A stretch of 64,000 nt of DNA from Candidatus Peribacteraceae bacterium (lineage in GTDB: Bacteria > Patescibacteriota > Gracilibacteria > Peribacterales > Peribacteraceae). Of this stretch, positions 25,237 to 34,373 are shown one piece after another (position 1 is the stretch's first letter; each line of letters opens with the position of its first letter). Under the pieces are notes generated by a model. The model was not told where the DNA came from. It did no database searches and saw only the letters and a list, made by a program, of their open reading frames with translations. The DNA lies in contig JAGOTD010000003.1 in NCBI GenBank assembly GCA_018061945.1, forward strand, positions 109,928-173,927, given 5' to 3'. The position numbers were made by a program, and so were the translations under genes.

Positions 25237-25521
25237 ATGTATCTCACCTGCACTCGTCATATTGTAAAGGATTACACCACGTGGCGAACAGCCTTTGATG
25301 CCAATGTACCGATGCTGGAAGAAGCTGGCGTACTAAGCACCACGATCGTCCAAGTAGCCGATAATCCAAGCGACATCGTCGTTCTCAATACTTGGCCGGC
25401 TAAAGACAGCTGGGACATGTTTATGGCGGCACACAAGATGAGTATGGACGAGATGATCAAGCGCCGGGAAGAGGCAGGTGTGGTTGGGCAGCCTGAATTT
25501 TTTATGGGGAGGGTGGTGTAG
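25237..25521 (+). CDS. small dimeric alpha/beta-barrel (ABM-like) protein
   Basis: 94 residues: YLTCTRHIVKDYTTWRTAFD, then TTIVQVADNPSDIVVLNTW and a helix-rich end. This beta-alpha-beta layout with a Trp in the first helix resembles antibiotic biosynthesis monooxygenase-like or DUF barrels, many of unknown activity. A CATACT box (25224-25229) places the transcript start at the ATG. Confidence 0.65.
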   Translation: MYLTCTRHIVKDYTTWRTAFDANVPMLEEAGVLSTTIVQVADNPSDIVVLNTWPAKDSWDMFMAAHKMSMDEMIKRREEAGVVGQPEFFMGRVV

Positions 25522-25663
25522 GTTTTTATTGCTGAGTATCTAAAATTATTTCGCTCAAGGCATTCGACTCAGTGCAAGTTCAGGTTCAACAAAGCTGGCC
25601 GCAGGCCATCTTTCGACAAACTCAAGATCTTCGATGAGCGATCCGCCGAGGTGGAGAGTCGAG
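25522..25663. other. gap with GC hairpin, no gene
   Basis: Holds a CATTCGACTCAG element that recurs near 34308 and, inverted, near 63592, plus a GGCCGCAGGCC hairpin. No reading frame of note. Confidence 0.5.
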
Positions 25664-25738
25664 TGGTAGCCCTAAGGAGAATCGAACTCCTATTACAGGA
25701 ATGAAAATCCTGTGTCCTAACCGTTAGACGATAGGGCC
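25664..25738 (-). tRNA. tRNA-Glu (UUC), CCA encoded
   Basis: On the minus strand the acceptor stem GGCCCTA pairs with TAGGGCT. The anticodon stem CAGGA/TCCTG has loop TTTTCAT (anticodon TTC), and the T arm AGGAGTTCGATTCTCCT has the TTCGATT loop. The 3' CCA is encoded. It is the only tRNA in the window. Confidence 0.95.
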
Positions 25739-25743
25739 GGTGG

Positions 25744-25777
25744 AGAACGTAGAATACGGAACGTAGAACGTAGAATT
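25744..25777 (+). repeat. R3 array (CGTAGAA units)
   Basis: AACGTAGAA-type units just upstream of the tRNA-Glu gene. The rest of the gap to 25988 is leader sequence with nothing recognised. Confidence 0.75.
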
Positions 25778-25988
25778 CTCTTTTTTGGAAATGAGCAGTT
25801 CGTGTCGGGGCTGCATTATTGGGTTTCCTCGCTTATTTGTCAATTTCTTGCGGATCTCTTTACAGCAAGTGGCTAACTATGGCGTACTGGCATCTTTTGT
25901 ATATCTTTAGTGCGAAATTTCGTTTGCGGGTAGTGAAAATAGAAGCACTGTAGGTTACAGTTACTGTCAATCTTCCTTTCCTCTCCCC

Positions 25989-26387
25989 ATGACTATTGCC
26001 ACTTTTGCGATCGCAGCCGGCGTTCTGTGTTATCTATTCGGCTTTCCTATGATCTTCGCCGAAGATCAGGCAATTGCCTGGCGGCGCAAGCTACTCAAGG
26101 ATGATGTTGCTGTACGTTTGTTTGGCGCAGCAATGGCCATTTTTTCGGCCATGGCACTGCGCACACAGTGGGTAGTGACTGGCGACGGCGAGGGTATTAT
26201 CGTGTTTATTGCCTGGGTTCAGATGATCAAAGGTTTGTACATCGCTTGGTGGCCAAGTAAGTACAGCGAGCTCATTGCGTGGGATGAAGAGAAGTTCCAT
26301 GCGCCGGTGTGGCAGGTATTGCATGGCGTTCTGATGGTCTTCATTGGCGCATTCCTCACGTACCTTGGTATTATTGTAATGCACTGA
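25989..26387 (+). CDS. four-helix membrane protein, unknown
   Basis: 132 residues with about four membrane spans: IATFAIAAGVLCYLFGF, a segment near VRLFGAAMAIFSAMAL, IIVFIAWVQMIKGLYIAWW, and a final VLMVFIGAFLTYLGIIV. No family recognised. A Trp-rich loop separates helices 3 and 4. Confidence 0.65.
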   Translation: MTIATFAIAAGVLCYLFGFPMIFAEDQAIAWRRKLLKDDVAVRLFGAAMAIFSAMALRTQWVVTGDGEGIIVFIAWVQMIKGLYIAWWPSKYSELIAWDEEKFHAPVWQVLHGVLMVFIGAFLTYLGIIVMH

Positions 26388-26484
26388 TCCATCGCAGTTT
26401 GAAATAGTGCATATCCTCCTGTAGCGTCATGTTGCTCTTTACGGGGCAAGTAGGTGTTTGTTTTTGCTCGTTTTGTTGCTTCCT

Positions 26485-27036
26485 ATGAGTCCTGTCGATC
26501 TGTTGCTCACTCTTATCATCTTGCTTATGGCAGTGCTGATTTTTGCTGTGGCACTTACGTTTGCGATACATTTATGGTGGGGAGTGCCGTATGTACCAAC
26601 TCCGCTATCGATTGTGCGTACCATGATCAAAGCAGCGAAGCTACAATCCGGAGAAGTGGTGTACGATCTTGGTGCGGGTGATGCTCGCCTGCTCATAGAG
26701 GCCAAGCGGGCACAGCCAGGTATACGGGCTATTGGGTTTGAGGTGGTACCGACTATTTGGTTACTCGGAATTCTTCGCATTGCCTTCTCTCGCGTGCGGG
26801 TGGTGTTTCGCTGTAGAAGTTTATTTAAGCAGAATTTATCGGATGCGAATGTGGTTTTTCTGTACCTGTCGCCATCAATGATGAAGCGACTTGCTATCAA
26901 GTTTACCGCTGAACTCAAGCCTGGAACGCGTGTCATTTCCAATGGTTTTTATTTTAAAGATCGCGAACCGAGCGAAACGATCAGCTCGCCGGTGTTTCTG
27001 TGGGGAAAGCAGAGGGTGTTTGTCTATATTTGGTAG
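26485..27036 (+). CDS. membrane-anchored SAM methyltransferase, FAM173/DOT1-like
   Basis: 183 residues. One N-terminal membrane helix (LLLTLIILLMAVLIFAVALTF) is followed by a class I methyltransferase with motif I VVYDLGAGDARLLIEA and DANVVFLYLSPSMM...LKPGTRVIS. The anchor plus this core resembles FAM173/ATPSCKMT-type protein-lysine methyltransferases. ATG 26485 is preferred to an upstream TTG. The target is unknown. Confidence 0.75.
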   Translation: MSPVDLLLTLIILLMAVLIFAVALTFAIHLWWGVPYVPTPLSIVRTMIKAAKLQSGEVVYDLGAGDARLLIEAKRAQPGIRAIGFEVVPTIWLLGILRIAFSRVRVVFRCRSLFKQNLSDANVVFLYLSPSMMKRLAIKFTAELKPGTRVISNGFYFKDREPSETISSPVFLWGKQRVFVYIW

Positions 27037-27072
27037 ATTCAGGACGATTTGAGTGGTTCCAATTGATCGGAA

Positions 27073-27105
27073 ACGAATTACGCTATGCGAATTACGAATT
27101 ACGAT
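27073..27105 (+). repeat. R1 array, single arm
   Basis: CGAATTACG units on one side only, followed at once by a REP-like hairpin. Confidence 0.75.
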
Positions 27106-27112
27106 TTTTATA

Positions 27113-27156
27113 TAACACCTACAATCTACAGCAGCGGGATGCTTCCCGCGGCGTTC
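27113..27156 (+). repeat. REP-like hairpin with CTACAATCT head
   Basis: The head CCTACAATCTACAG precedes the hairpin GCGGGAtgcTTCCCGC. The same head and layout recur at 33631 and 52986. Confidence 0.75.
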
Positions 27157-27159
27157 GAT

Positions 27160-28602
27160 TTAAAACGATAGAGCCGCATACGGAATCATCGCCAGTATCT
27201 GCACAATACGAATGATAATTTCCAAAAATCCCCACGATACATAGCTCATTATTTGCCCAAGCGGAAAAGACAGATGACTGAGGGTGATGCCGAGAAAACC
27301 GCTGAGCATCGCCAGTGGAATAAGTGGTGCTACAAGCAGATTGGCAATTGGACTGATCAGCGATATTTGGCCGAAGCTGATGATCGATAGCGGTGTTGTG
27401 GTTATTTGTGCAGCCATGGTTGCAATGAGCGATTCGCGTATGCCAAAGGCTTCAGGGAGTTTTTTGAATATTTTTTTGAGGGGAGCCGAGAACACGGCAA
27501 GTCCGATGACGGCAAGAAACGACATTTGAAAACCGGTATCAAACCAAAGCTGTTTAGGGTTCCACAGTGTCATAAAAGTCGCCGTCCACAAAATAAGCAG
27601 ACGAATACTGGTCACGCGACCCATTTGTAACGCAAAAAGACCGAGGACGCCCATTATCGCTGCGCGCACGACGGAGGCGCTCGCACCGACGAAGATCGTA
27701 AACAAGATGATCCCGATAGTCAGCGGCACAAAGCGCCATTTCAGCGGCAGCCAAAAGAGTAGGCCAGAAAGCAGGGCGATAATAATCGTAATGTTGTAGC
27801 CCGAAATGGCCACAATATGCAGCAAGCCAGCAATGCGAAAATTATCGAGTAAGTGATCTGGTATCCCGCGCCTTGAACCTGTCAGCAGACCCGCCAGCAG
27901 CGAGGCATGTGGTTCAGGAAAAATGCGATTAATCCGGTCTTCGAATTTCTCTTTGAACGAGTACAGTTTCGATCGAATAAAGTTGATAATTGATTGTACG
28001 GTGAGTGATTGATTTTTGGCAGTATACACTTCGGTTGTCGTTACTTTTGCCCGATACATGATTGCATAAATATTACTGGTACTCAGATAATCGTCGTACG
28101 CAAAACCCGCAAACGCTTTTGGTCGCTCCAGTTTGCCATAGACATCGACGCTGTCGCCAAAGTTATGCTCTGGCCACTGATCATTATCGGTTGCGAGCAT
28201 GCGGCCGGTTATAGCAATCGTCTCGCCTGACGCAGTAAGCAGAGTTTGCGCTTCGATCGTAAATTTTGTCTGCATTGCTCGTGTGTCTGGTTCTTCGACG
28301 ATTACACCGTGGATGGTGACCGGTTGTTGTCGAGCGAAATTCTCAATGCTGTGTGGATAGATCGTGTGAATATCTGCGTTCACGCGCCAAGTGGCCAAGC
28401 CGATTCCTAAAACAATCGCCAGACTTACTGTTGCTATTCTTCTGAAGCGATGAACAATGCAAAGAATGCTCAGGACGATTATGATGCAGCTAAAAATGAT
28501 CCAAAATGAGTAGGGTAAAAATGCGGGTGGCGCGAAACGCAGAGCAAATACGCACGTAAGAAAAGACACCGTAAAGCCGATTGCGATATGAGATGTACGC
28601 AT
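27160..28602 (-). CDS. comEC: ComEC/Rec2 DNA-uptake channel, short form
   Basis: 480 residues. An N-terminal membrane pair, the OB-like DUF4131 region (about 60-180) and the Competence domain with LLHIVAISGYNIT are followed by many membrane helices to the end. It carries single-stranded DNA across the inner membrane during transformation. The C-terminal metallo-beta-lactamase-like nuclease domain of full-length ComEC is absent, as in many short forms. ATG 28602 overlaps the ksgA stop (TGATG), so translation is probably coupled. Confidence 0.9.
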   Translation of the reverse strand: MRTSHIAIGFTVSFLTCVFALRFAPPAFLPYSFWIIFSCIIIVLSILCIVHRFRRIATVSLAIVLGIGLATWRVNADIHTIYPHSIENFARQQPVTIHGVIVEEPDTRAMQTKFTIEAQTLLTASGETIAITGRMLATDNDQWPEHNFGDSVDVYGKLERPKAFAGFAYDDYLSTSNIYAIMYRAKVTTTEVYTAKNQSLTVQSIINFIRSKLYSFKEKFEDRINRIFPEPHASLLAGLLTGSRRGIPDHLLDNFRIAGLLHIVAISGYNITIIIALLSGLLFWLPLKWRFVPLTIGIILFTIFVGASASVVRAAIMGVLGLFALQMGRVTSIRLLILWTATFMTLWNPKQLWFDTGFQMSFLAVIGLAVFSAPLKKIFKKLPEAFGIRESLIATMAAQITTTPLSIISFGQISLISPIANLLVAPLIPLAMLSGFLGITLSHLSFPLGQIMSYVSWGFLEIIIRIVQILAMIPYAALSF

Positions 28603-29456
28603 CAGCGACGACGAAATGCTTGTGCCAATTCTATCCACTCATCAATACTCAGCGTCTGCGGTCGGCGCCTCGGATCAATGCTCACTGCTGTCATATGCTC
28701 CATGCCGTTTGGCAGATTGCCAAGCGTGTTGCTGAGCATTTTGCGCTTACCCGAAAAGGCGATTTTGGTCAGCTTGAATATTTCTTCGATCGTCTCGCGA
28801 TCGGTTTTTGCCTGTGGAAAACACTCGATATGCAGTACAGCCGAATCGACCTTCGGTGGTGGCAGGAAACAGCTTGGGTCGACCATTGTCACAATGTGCG
28901 GTGTCCCAAAGAGTCCCACGAGAATGGTGAGCATGCCGGCATTGTCGGTATCGCAAATCGTCTCGGCCACTTCGCGCTGAATAAGAAGTGTGAGCGATAT
29001 TGGTAGCTGCGTAGCCTCTAAAAAAATATGACGAAGAAGCGGCGATGTAATGTGGTAGGGGATATTGGCGATCACTTTATATGGCGTGTCTGGAAAATCA
29101 GTCTGCAATGCATTCTGGTTGAGGATTGTTAGATTGTTGCTGGTTGCTGGTTGCTCGATATTTGTATACTTCTTAAGAAGCGGAATGAGTTTTGCATCCA
29201 GTTCAATTGCAATCACGTGCTTGGCCGATTTGAGGAGCTCAGCAGTCAGAACACCAATACCCGGGCCGATTTCGACTATTGTATCGTTTGGCTGAATAGT
29301 GCCGCTTTCGACAATTGCCTGCAGCACATCGTCTGCAATCAGAAAATGTTGTCCCAGGTCTTTATTGAGCCAAATGCCGTTTTGGTGGAGGAATTCTCCA
29401 ACAGTATCGCGAAGCATATCTGCAGTATGCAGGAACGATTGCAAAATAAAAGCCAT
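28602..29456 (-). CDS. rsmA: 16S rRNA dimethyladenosine transferase
   Basis: 284 residues. KDLGQHFL, motif I VEIGPGIGVLT, the catalytic NIPYHITSPL and a C-terminal helical domain are all present. It dimethylates the two adjacent adenines of helix 45 in 16S rRNA. An internal ATG (MLRDTVG) is an alternative start. A TACAAA-type box lies just before the first ATG. It shares a 45-nt divergent region with the SLH gene. Confidence 0.94.
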   Translation of the reverse strand: MAFILQSFLHTADMLRDTVGEFLHQNGIWLNKDLGQHFLIADDVLQAIVESGTIQPNDTIVEIGPGIGVLTAELLKSAKHVIAIELDAKLIPLLKKYTNIEQPATSNNLTILNQNALQTDFPDTPYKVIANIPYHITSPLLRHIFLEATQLPISLTLLIQREVAETICDTDNAGMLTILVGLFGTPHIVTMVDPSCFLPPPKVDSAVLHIECFPQAKTDRETIEEIFKLTKIAFSGKRKMLSNTLGNLPNGMEHMTAVSIDPRRRPQTLSIDEWIELAQAFRRR

Positions 29457-29488
29457 GTTTTTTTGTAACTGAACGACCGTCTACCCGT

Positions 29489-29494
29489 TATAGT
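29489..29494 (+). promoter_or_regulatory. -10 box, leaderless SLH gene
   Basis: TATAGT ends 7 nt before ATG 29502, so the transcript start is at the start codon. Confidence 0.6.
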
Positions 29495-29501
29495 CTTTAC
29501 T

Positions 29502-31166
29502 ATGCACAAATCTTTTCTCTCCATACTCACCATTGGCACCGTTTTGGCGGCTCAGACCGCCAGCGCTTTTTCCTTCAATCCGGATGCGTTTTTATTCAAA
29601 GACATCAGTCGCAATCGGGCTATTGCCGTGTCGGTCGCGCTTCTAGCCGAAGCCGGGGTAGTCGATAATCGCGATTCTTTCCGGCCAAGTAGCGCTATTA
29701 ATCGTGCCGAATTTCTGAAGATGGTATTTGTAGCATCCAGGAAATCTCCGCCTGCCGGTCAAAACTGTTTTACCGATGTTCGCTCAACCGACTGGTTTTC
29801 ATCGGCGGTGTGTTCGGCAAAAGAACTCGGAGTCGTCAAAGGCTATACCATCGGCGGAAAATCCTCTTTTAAACCAAGTCAAACCATCACCTTTGCCGAG
29901 GCGCTCAAAATCGCCAATATATCCTTTGGCCTCAATTCGCCGCCGATTGTCGGCAGGCCGTGGTACGACTCGTACTATCAGTCATTTCAGGATATAGATT
30001 TCAAGACGATGCTTCTTTCTCCGACTATTGCTGTCACTCGTGGTGATGCAGCTCGTCTTGTTGCCTATTTCCTCGCAAATGATCGTGGAGTGATGAACGA
30101 ATACAAGGCTGCACTTAGCGGGCAGATCAGCTCGTCGTCTTCTGTCTCTTCCTCTCGCTCTTCATCGGTCTCATCGAGTTCATCTTCTCGATCATCTGTT
30201 TCATCGTCATCATCCTCATCAGTATATGGCGGACCGCTTGATCCTATGGCCGATACTCGCATTCGCTCGCAATTCCTGTTACTTGGCGAAACGAGTCCGG
30301 TACTGGGAGCTGCCAGCGTTTTTATTGAACAGGAGCCGCTCGTCGTCAAAACAATTTCGGTTGATCTGAATCAGGCATCGACGCCGACTATTTCAAACTT
30401 CCTCATCTATAACGAAAATAAAACACTGCTGGGACGCGCCACCCTGGACTCCGCTGTGAGTGCTAATACCCGCTATACTCTTACTCTTCCATCCAATTCC
30501 TTCGTTATCCCTAAAAATATAACGACTAAATTTTATGTTCGTGGCGAGCTTGCGTCCAAGGACAATGGCGGTACCAGCGGACTGACGATTGCCATCAATC
30601 AAATACTTGTCAAAGGAACCGGTTTCTGGAGTACGGATGATTATAATAAAGCAACCGTGGCTAATTTTTTGAGCTTCCAGACATCCCGTTCGATCATTAG
30701 CAGCATTCGCAATGCCGGCAACACAACCGATACGCTCATTGCGGGTCCGCAGAGAGAAATCGGACGATTCTCTTTTGAAGGTCGCAGGTCCGATGGAACA
30801 GCGAAAATATTTTTAACGGATCTTGTCTTCCAAATCGAATCAGTTGGTGGCGTGACGGTTACAAACGTCAAACTCGCAGCCGATGGCATTCCGCAAAAAG
30901 CGTCGTGTACTGTATCGGGCGATATCATTACCTGTGCCACACTCGATGCTTCGTATGGCTCTCTGATCGAAGCTCCACGAACTATTACTCTCTACGGAGA
31001 TGTTGCGACACTGCAGAATGTCCAGAATGCGTCGCTGCGTATTACGCTCAATAACCCCGGTGATTTCCTGAATGAAGGTGCGATTACTTGGTACGATGGC
31101 ACGACAATGTTTGATTGGACTCAGTTTGATGGACCTGTTGCACAGGGAACGTTGTATAGGTATTGA
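29502..31166 (+). CDS. SLH-domain surface protein with Ser-rich linker
   Basis: 554 residues. A signal peptide (SILTIGTVLAAQTASA, cut near 22) is followed by S-layer homology repeats (about 30-200; INRAEFLKMVF, VKGYTIGGKSSFKPSQ). A linker of almost only Ser with Arg and Val (about 207-240) leads to a beta-rich C-terminal domain with one Cys pair (SCTVSGDIITCAT). SLH repeats usually bind a cell-wall polymer, so this is probably a wall-anchored surface protein. The ligand of the C-terminal domain is unknown. Confidence 0.88.
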   Translation: MHKSFLSILTIGTVLAAQTASAFSFNPDAFLFKDISRNRAIAVSVALLAEAGVVDNRDSFRPSSAINRAEFLKMVFVASRKSPPAGQNCFTDVRSTDWFSSAVCSAKELGVVKGYTIGGKSSFKPSQTITFAEALKIANISFGLNSPPIVGRPWYDSYYQSFQDIDFKTMLLSPTIAVTRGDAARLVAYFLANDRGVMNEYKAALSGQISSSSSVSSSRSSSVSSSSSSRSSVSSSSSSSVYGGPLDPMADTRIRSQFLLLGETSPVLGAASVFIEQEPLVVKTISVDLNQASTPTISNFLIYNENKTLLGRATLDSAVSANTRYTLTLPSNSFVIPKNITTKFYVRGELASKDNGGTSGLTIAINQILVKGTGFWSTDDYNKATVANFLSFQTSRSIISSIRNAGNTTDTLIAGPQREIGRFSFEGRRSDGTAKIFLTDLVFQIESVGGVTVTNVKLAADGIPQKASCTVSGDIITCATLDASYGSLIEAPRTITLYGDVATLQNVQNASLRITLNNPGDFLNEGAITWYDGTTMFDWTQFDGPVAQGTLYRY

Positions 31167-31168
31167 TG

Positions 31169-31201
31169 ACGAATTACGAAGTACGAATTGCGAATTACGA
31201 T
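31169..31201 (+). repeat. R1 array, single arm
   Basis: CGAATTACGAAGTACGAATT-type units directly after the SLH gene stop. Confidence 0.75.
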
Positions 31202-31211
31202 AAAAATGAAA

Positions 31212-31241
31212 CGTAGCGGTGAGCCATGGCTCACCGCTACG
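31212..31241. terminator. 30-bp perfect palindrome between convergent genes
   Basis: A perfect inverted repeat centred on GAGCCATGGCTC. A plausible two-way transcript end, though T runs are short. Confidence 0.6.
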
Positions 31242-31248
31242 GATTTAA

Positions 31249-33528
31249 TTACTCAACAACACTCAGCGGTGCAATGCTTAAAGCAAATGTCTTTTTCATA
31301 CCCGATTCAAAAGCGATATCGGCCATGTCACCACGACGTTCTTTGATGGTCCCTTGGCCGAAACTTGGGTGATAGATGGTGGTACCAGGTTGCATCACAT
31401 CCACTTGGCTTACATCTTCGGTATCCTGATTCACGTCGTCGCTACCCGCATCTTGGTTCCACTCGGATTTTTTCGGTGCGTTCTTGTACCACATGCTTTT
31501 GTCGCGCTGCGTGCGGGCGTCGAGCCAGCCATATTTGCTACCGGTATCATGTGTTTTTGTCTCGATGAGAGTTGCGGGTATGTCGTCTAAAAAGCGACTG
31601 CGCACGTTATTCTGTGTCTTGCCCCATAGCATGCGTGATTGAGCGTACATCAGACTCAGTTGTTCCTTGGCGCGTGTCATTCCTACATACATCAACCGGC
31701 GCTCTTCTTCCAGCTGCCTGTTATCCATCTGCGCGGCCGAGTGGGGGAAAATGCCTTCTTCGCAACCGACGACAATCACCGATTTAAATTCGAGTCCTTT
31801 GCACAAGTGCAAAGTCATAAGTGTGAGAGCGTCGCTGCGCGCGTCATTCAATTTATCCACTTCGGAAATGAGGGCGACTTCTTCCAGGAAATTCGAGAGA
31901 GACGCGAGCGGTTCGAGTGCATCATATTTATGTGTCACCGATTGTAATTCCTTCACGTTCTCCCAGCGCGACTGCGCTTCGTCTGTATCGTCTTTGATCC
32001 AGTCCTCCAGCTTGATTTCCTCGATCAGTTTCGCCACAAGTTCACTCACAACCATTGTATTACTCAGCTCGCGATACTTTTCCATGAGTGTACGAAAGGC
32101 GACCATACGGACTTTCGTCGGCTCATTGATGCCGTCGACCATTTCGATGTGACCAAGCGCCTGGTTCAAACTCATGCCTCGTTCGTTACAATACGCTTGC
32201 AGACGCGCGATCGTCGTCTGGCCGATCTTACGGCTTGGTACGTTGATCACGCGCAGCAGCGACAACGTATCCTGCGGGTTGTAGATCGCCAGCAAATAGG
32301 CGAGGACGTCTTTTACTTCTCTGCGGGCATAGAATTTAAGTCCGCCGAGAATACGGTAGGGGACACCACTTCGCAGAGCCGCTTCTTCCAGTACGCGCGA
32401 CTGGGCGTTGGTACGGTACAAAATGACTTGTTCGTTTGCGGGTGTGCCGTCTGCTGCACGTTGTTTGACAGTCTTGAGCGCTTCTTCCGCTTCTTTGCGT
32501 TCATCGAGTACTTCCTGCAGCACAATCTTCGCGCCGTCTTTTTGGGACGTCCACATTTTTTTCTCGGGTCGGTTGGGGTTATGCACAATCACCGAATCGG
32601 CCGCATCCAAAATTGGCTGAGTCGAACGATAGTTCTGTTCGAGCTTGATGAGCGTTGCGTCTTTGTACTCGTGCTGGAACTGCAAGATATTGCGGATATC
32701 GGCGCCACGGAAGGCGTAGATAGACTGATCCGGATCGCCGATCACGCAGATATTGCGGTATTTTTGGGCGAGGAGTGTTATCAGCTGATACTGCACATGG
32801 TTCGTATCCTGATACTCATCCACGTGAATAAAGCGCCATGTTTCTTGGTAGCGATCTAAAATATCGGGTCGTTCGGTTAAGAGTCTCACTGTTTCCAGCA
32901 AGAGGTCATCAAAATCGAGTGCGTTGGCTTCTTTGAGCTTACTTTGATACTGCGCATACACTTGTGCCAGCCGCTGCGTTTGGTAGCCGCTGGCTTGGGC
33001 TTGCACAGCCTTCACACTCAGCGATTCAGATTTAAACGCACTAATTGCCGAGAGCGCTGCACGAGACTTGAGATCTTCTGGCATGATCTTCAAATCTTTG
33101 AGCGTCTCGTTCATCAATTTATCTTGATCATCGCCGTCGTAAATCACGAAGTTTCTTTCGCGACCGATATGCTCGATATCGCGGCGGAGCATACGCACAC
33201 AAATACTGTGAAATGTTCCCATCGCGGGGAGTACATCTGGCTCCTGTCCGTTGGCACTCGTCAGTTTGAGTAAATGCTTGATGCGTTCTTTCATTTCGCC
33301 AGCGGCCTTGTTCGTAAATGTGACGGCGAGTATTTGCCACGCTGGTACGCCATTGGCCATCAAGTGAGCGATTCTGTGCGTAAGCGCACGCGTTTTACCG
33401 GAACCGGCTCCAGCGAGAATAAGAACGGGGCCTTGGAGGGTATCCACAGCCAAACGTTGCTGGTCATTGAGTCGGTGAAAAATAGGATTTGTTGTGTCGG
33501 TTGCCTGCAATGTTTCGGTACTCGTCAT
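31249..33528 (-). CDS. pcrA: UvrD/PcrA-type superfamily 1 DNA helicase
   Basis: 759 residues. Walker A AGAGSGKTRALTHRI, Walker B DEYQDTN, QNYRSTQ, TLHLCKGLEF and RLMYVGMTRAK are all in place. The C-terminal Tudor-like domain (GTTIYHPSFGQGTIKE) that contacts RNA polymerase in PcrA is present. A 3'-5' helicase for repair and replication restart. TATTCT lies 9 nt before the ATG, so the leader is very short. Confidence 0.95.
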   Translation of the reverse strand: MTSTETLQATDTTNPIFHRLNDQQRLAVDTLQGPVLILAGAGSGKTRALTHRIAHLMANGVPAWQILAVTFTNKAAGEMKERIKHLLKLTSANGQEPDVLPAMGTFHSICVRMLRRDIEHIGRERNFVIYDGDDQDKLMNETLKDLKIMPEDLKSRAALSAISAFKSESLSVKAVQAQASGYQTQRLAQVYAQYQSKLKEANALDFDDLLLETVRLLTERPDILDRYQETWRFIHVDEYQDTNHVQYQLITLLAQKYRNICVIGDPDQSIYAFRGADIRNILQFQHEYKDATLIKLEQNYRSTQPILDAADSVIVHNPNRPEKKMWTSQKDGAKIVLQEVLDERKEAEEALKTVKQRAADGTPANEQVILYRTNAQSRVLEEAALRSGVPYRILGGLKFYARREVKDVLAYLLAIYNPQDTLSLLRVINVPSRKIGQTTIARLQAYCNERGMSLNQALGHIEMVDGINEPTKVRMVAFRTLMEKYRELSNTMVVSELVAKLIEEIKLEDWIKDDTDEAQSRWENVKELQSVTHKYDALEPLASLSNFLEEVALISEVDKLNDARSDALTLMTLHLCKGLEFKSVIVVGCEEGIFPHSAAQMDNRQLEEERRLMYVGMTRAKEQLSLMYAQSRMLWGKTQNNVRSRFLDDIPATLIETKTHDTGSKYGWLDARTQRDKSMWYKNAPKKSEWNQDAGSDDVNQDTEDVSQVDVMQPGTTIYHPSFGQGTIKERRGDMADIAFESGMKKTFALSIAPLSVVE

Positions 33529-33630
33529 GGGACAAAGAGAATACCTATTTTTTTAGAAATTGGCAGGGAAATTAGTGGTGAAATTTATTCATATGTCTGC
33601 TGATAAATGCGTGACAATGGATTCATCATT

Positions 33631-33668
33631 CTACAATCTCCAGAGCGGCCGTTCCCGGCCGCGGAGGC
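33631..33668 (+). repeat. REP-like hairpin upstream of RAYT gene
   Basis: CTACAATCTCCAG head, then GCGGCCGttCCCGGCCGC hairpin and GCGGAGG end. Confidence 0.75.
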
Positions 33669-33676
33669 TCAACGTA

Positions 33677-33717
33677 GGATTGATCGATACCCGCACCCGC
33701 GAAGGGGTGCTCTGAAG
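33677..33717 (+). repeat. RAYT-flanking repeat, left copy
   Basis: TGATCGATACCCGCACCCGC, then GAAGGGGTGCTCTGA. It forms the hairpin GCACCC/GGGTGC. A direct copy lies at 34278. Confidence 0.8.
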
Positions 33718-33756
33718 GTGAGGGTAATACTATTTTTATCTAAAAACCTCTAAAAA

Positions 33757-33784
33757 TCAGAGCGGCCCTTCGTGGCCGCGGTTG
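33757..33784 (+). repeat. REP-like hairpin
   Basis: CAGAGCGGCCcttcgtGGCCGCGG, 30 nt before the RAYT stop. Confidence 0.7.
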
Positions 33785-33813
33785 TCGTTCGTAACTGCGG
33801 TCGACGATTATTC

Positions 33814-34254
33814 CTACGACGGCCAGATAATCAAATCACTGGTGTCCCATTTGCCACAAGCAGACGACCATGGATAATCAGCAGCATTTTCAACGAGTCC
33901 TTTTCGCACCGGATTAAGATGAATGTATTGCAGCACGCCATACGAATTGTTGGGGATCTTCATAAAATAGCGTGGCTGCCATATTTTCTTAATGCCTAGT
34001 TGAAATGTGAGGCCAGATTTATATACATTCATTACTTTGGAGATAGTATTTGGTTCTGGAACATTCAGCAGAAGATGGAGGTGATCTGGCATGATCACAA
34101 ATCCAAATAATAAAAATGGATGCAGAGATTGAACACGATAAAGATGATCAACGGCTTCTCGAGCATTTGCAGGATTCGAAAAAACAGGTACTCGATTAAA
34201 AGTATTCGTTGTGATGAACATAATGCCGTTTTGTTCTGGATGACGTTGAGTCAT
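33814..34254 (-). CDS. REP-associated tyrosine transposase (RAYT, Y1 family)
   Basis: 146 residues of IS200-like fold. The HUH motif is MPDHLHLLL (His near 58 and 60), and the probable catalytic tyrosine is in LQYIHLNPVRKGL near residue 111. RAYTs cut and rejoin single-stranded DNA at REP hairpins and are thought to spread them. REP-like hairpins and a pair of direct 40-nt repeats flank the gene, as expected. It is slightly shorter than most RAYTs and looks intact. Confidence 0.9.
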   Translation of the reverse strand: MTQRHPEQNGIMFITTNTFNRVPVFSNPANAREAVDHLYRVQSLHPFLLFGFVIMPDHLHLLLNVPEPNTISKVMNVYKSGLTFQLGIKKIWQPRYFMKIPNNSYGVLQYIHLNPVRKGLVENAADYPWSSACGKWDTSDLIIWPS

Positions 34255-34277
34255 ATGCAGGTTTTATTGAAACTGCA

Positions 34278-34345
34278 GGAATGATCGATACCCGCACCCG
34301 CGTCCTTCGATTCGACTCAGGATAATAAAAAGGGGTGCTCTGATG
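34278..34345 (+). repeat. RAYT-flanking repeat, right copy, interrupted
   Basis: The same sequence as 33677-33717, but with about 29 nt (CCTTCGATTCGACTCAGG...) inserted in the hairpin loop. Confidence 0.8.
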
Positions 34346-34373
34346 GGTAGAGATTTTTTCTTATGATGTATTC

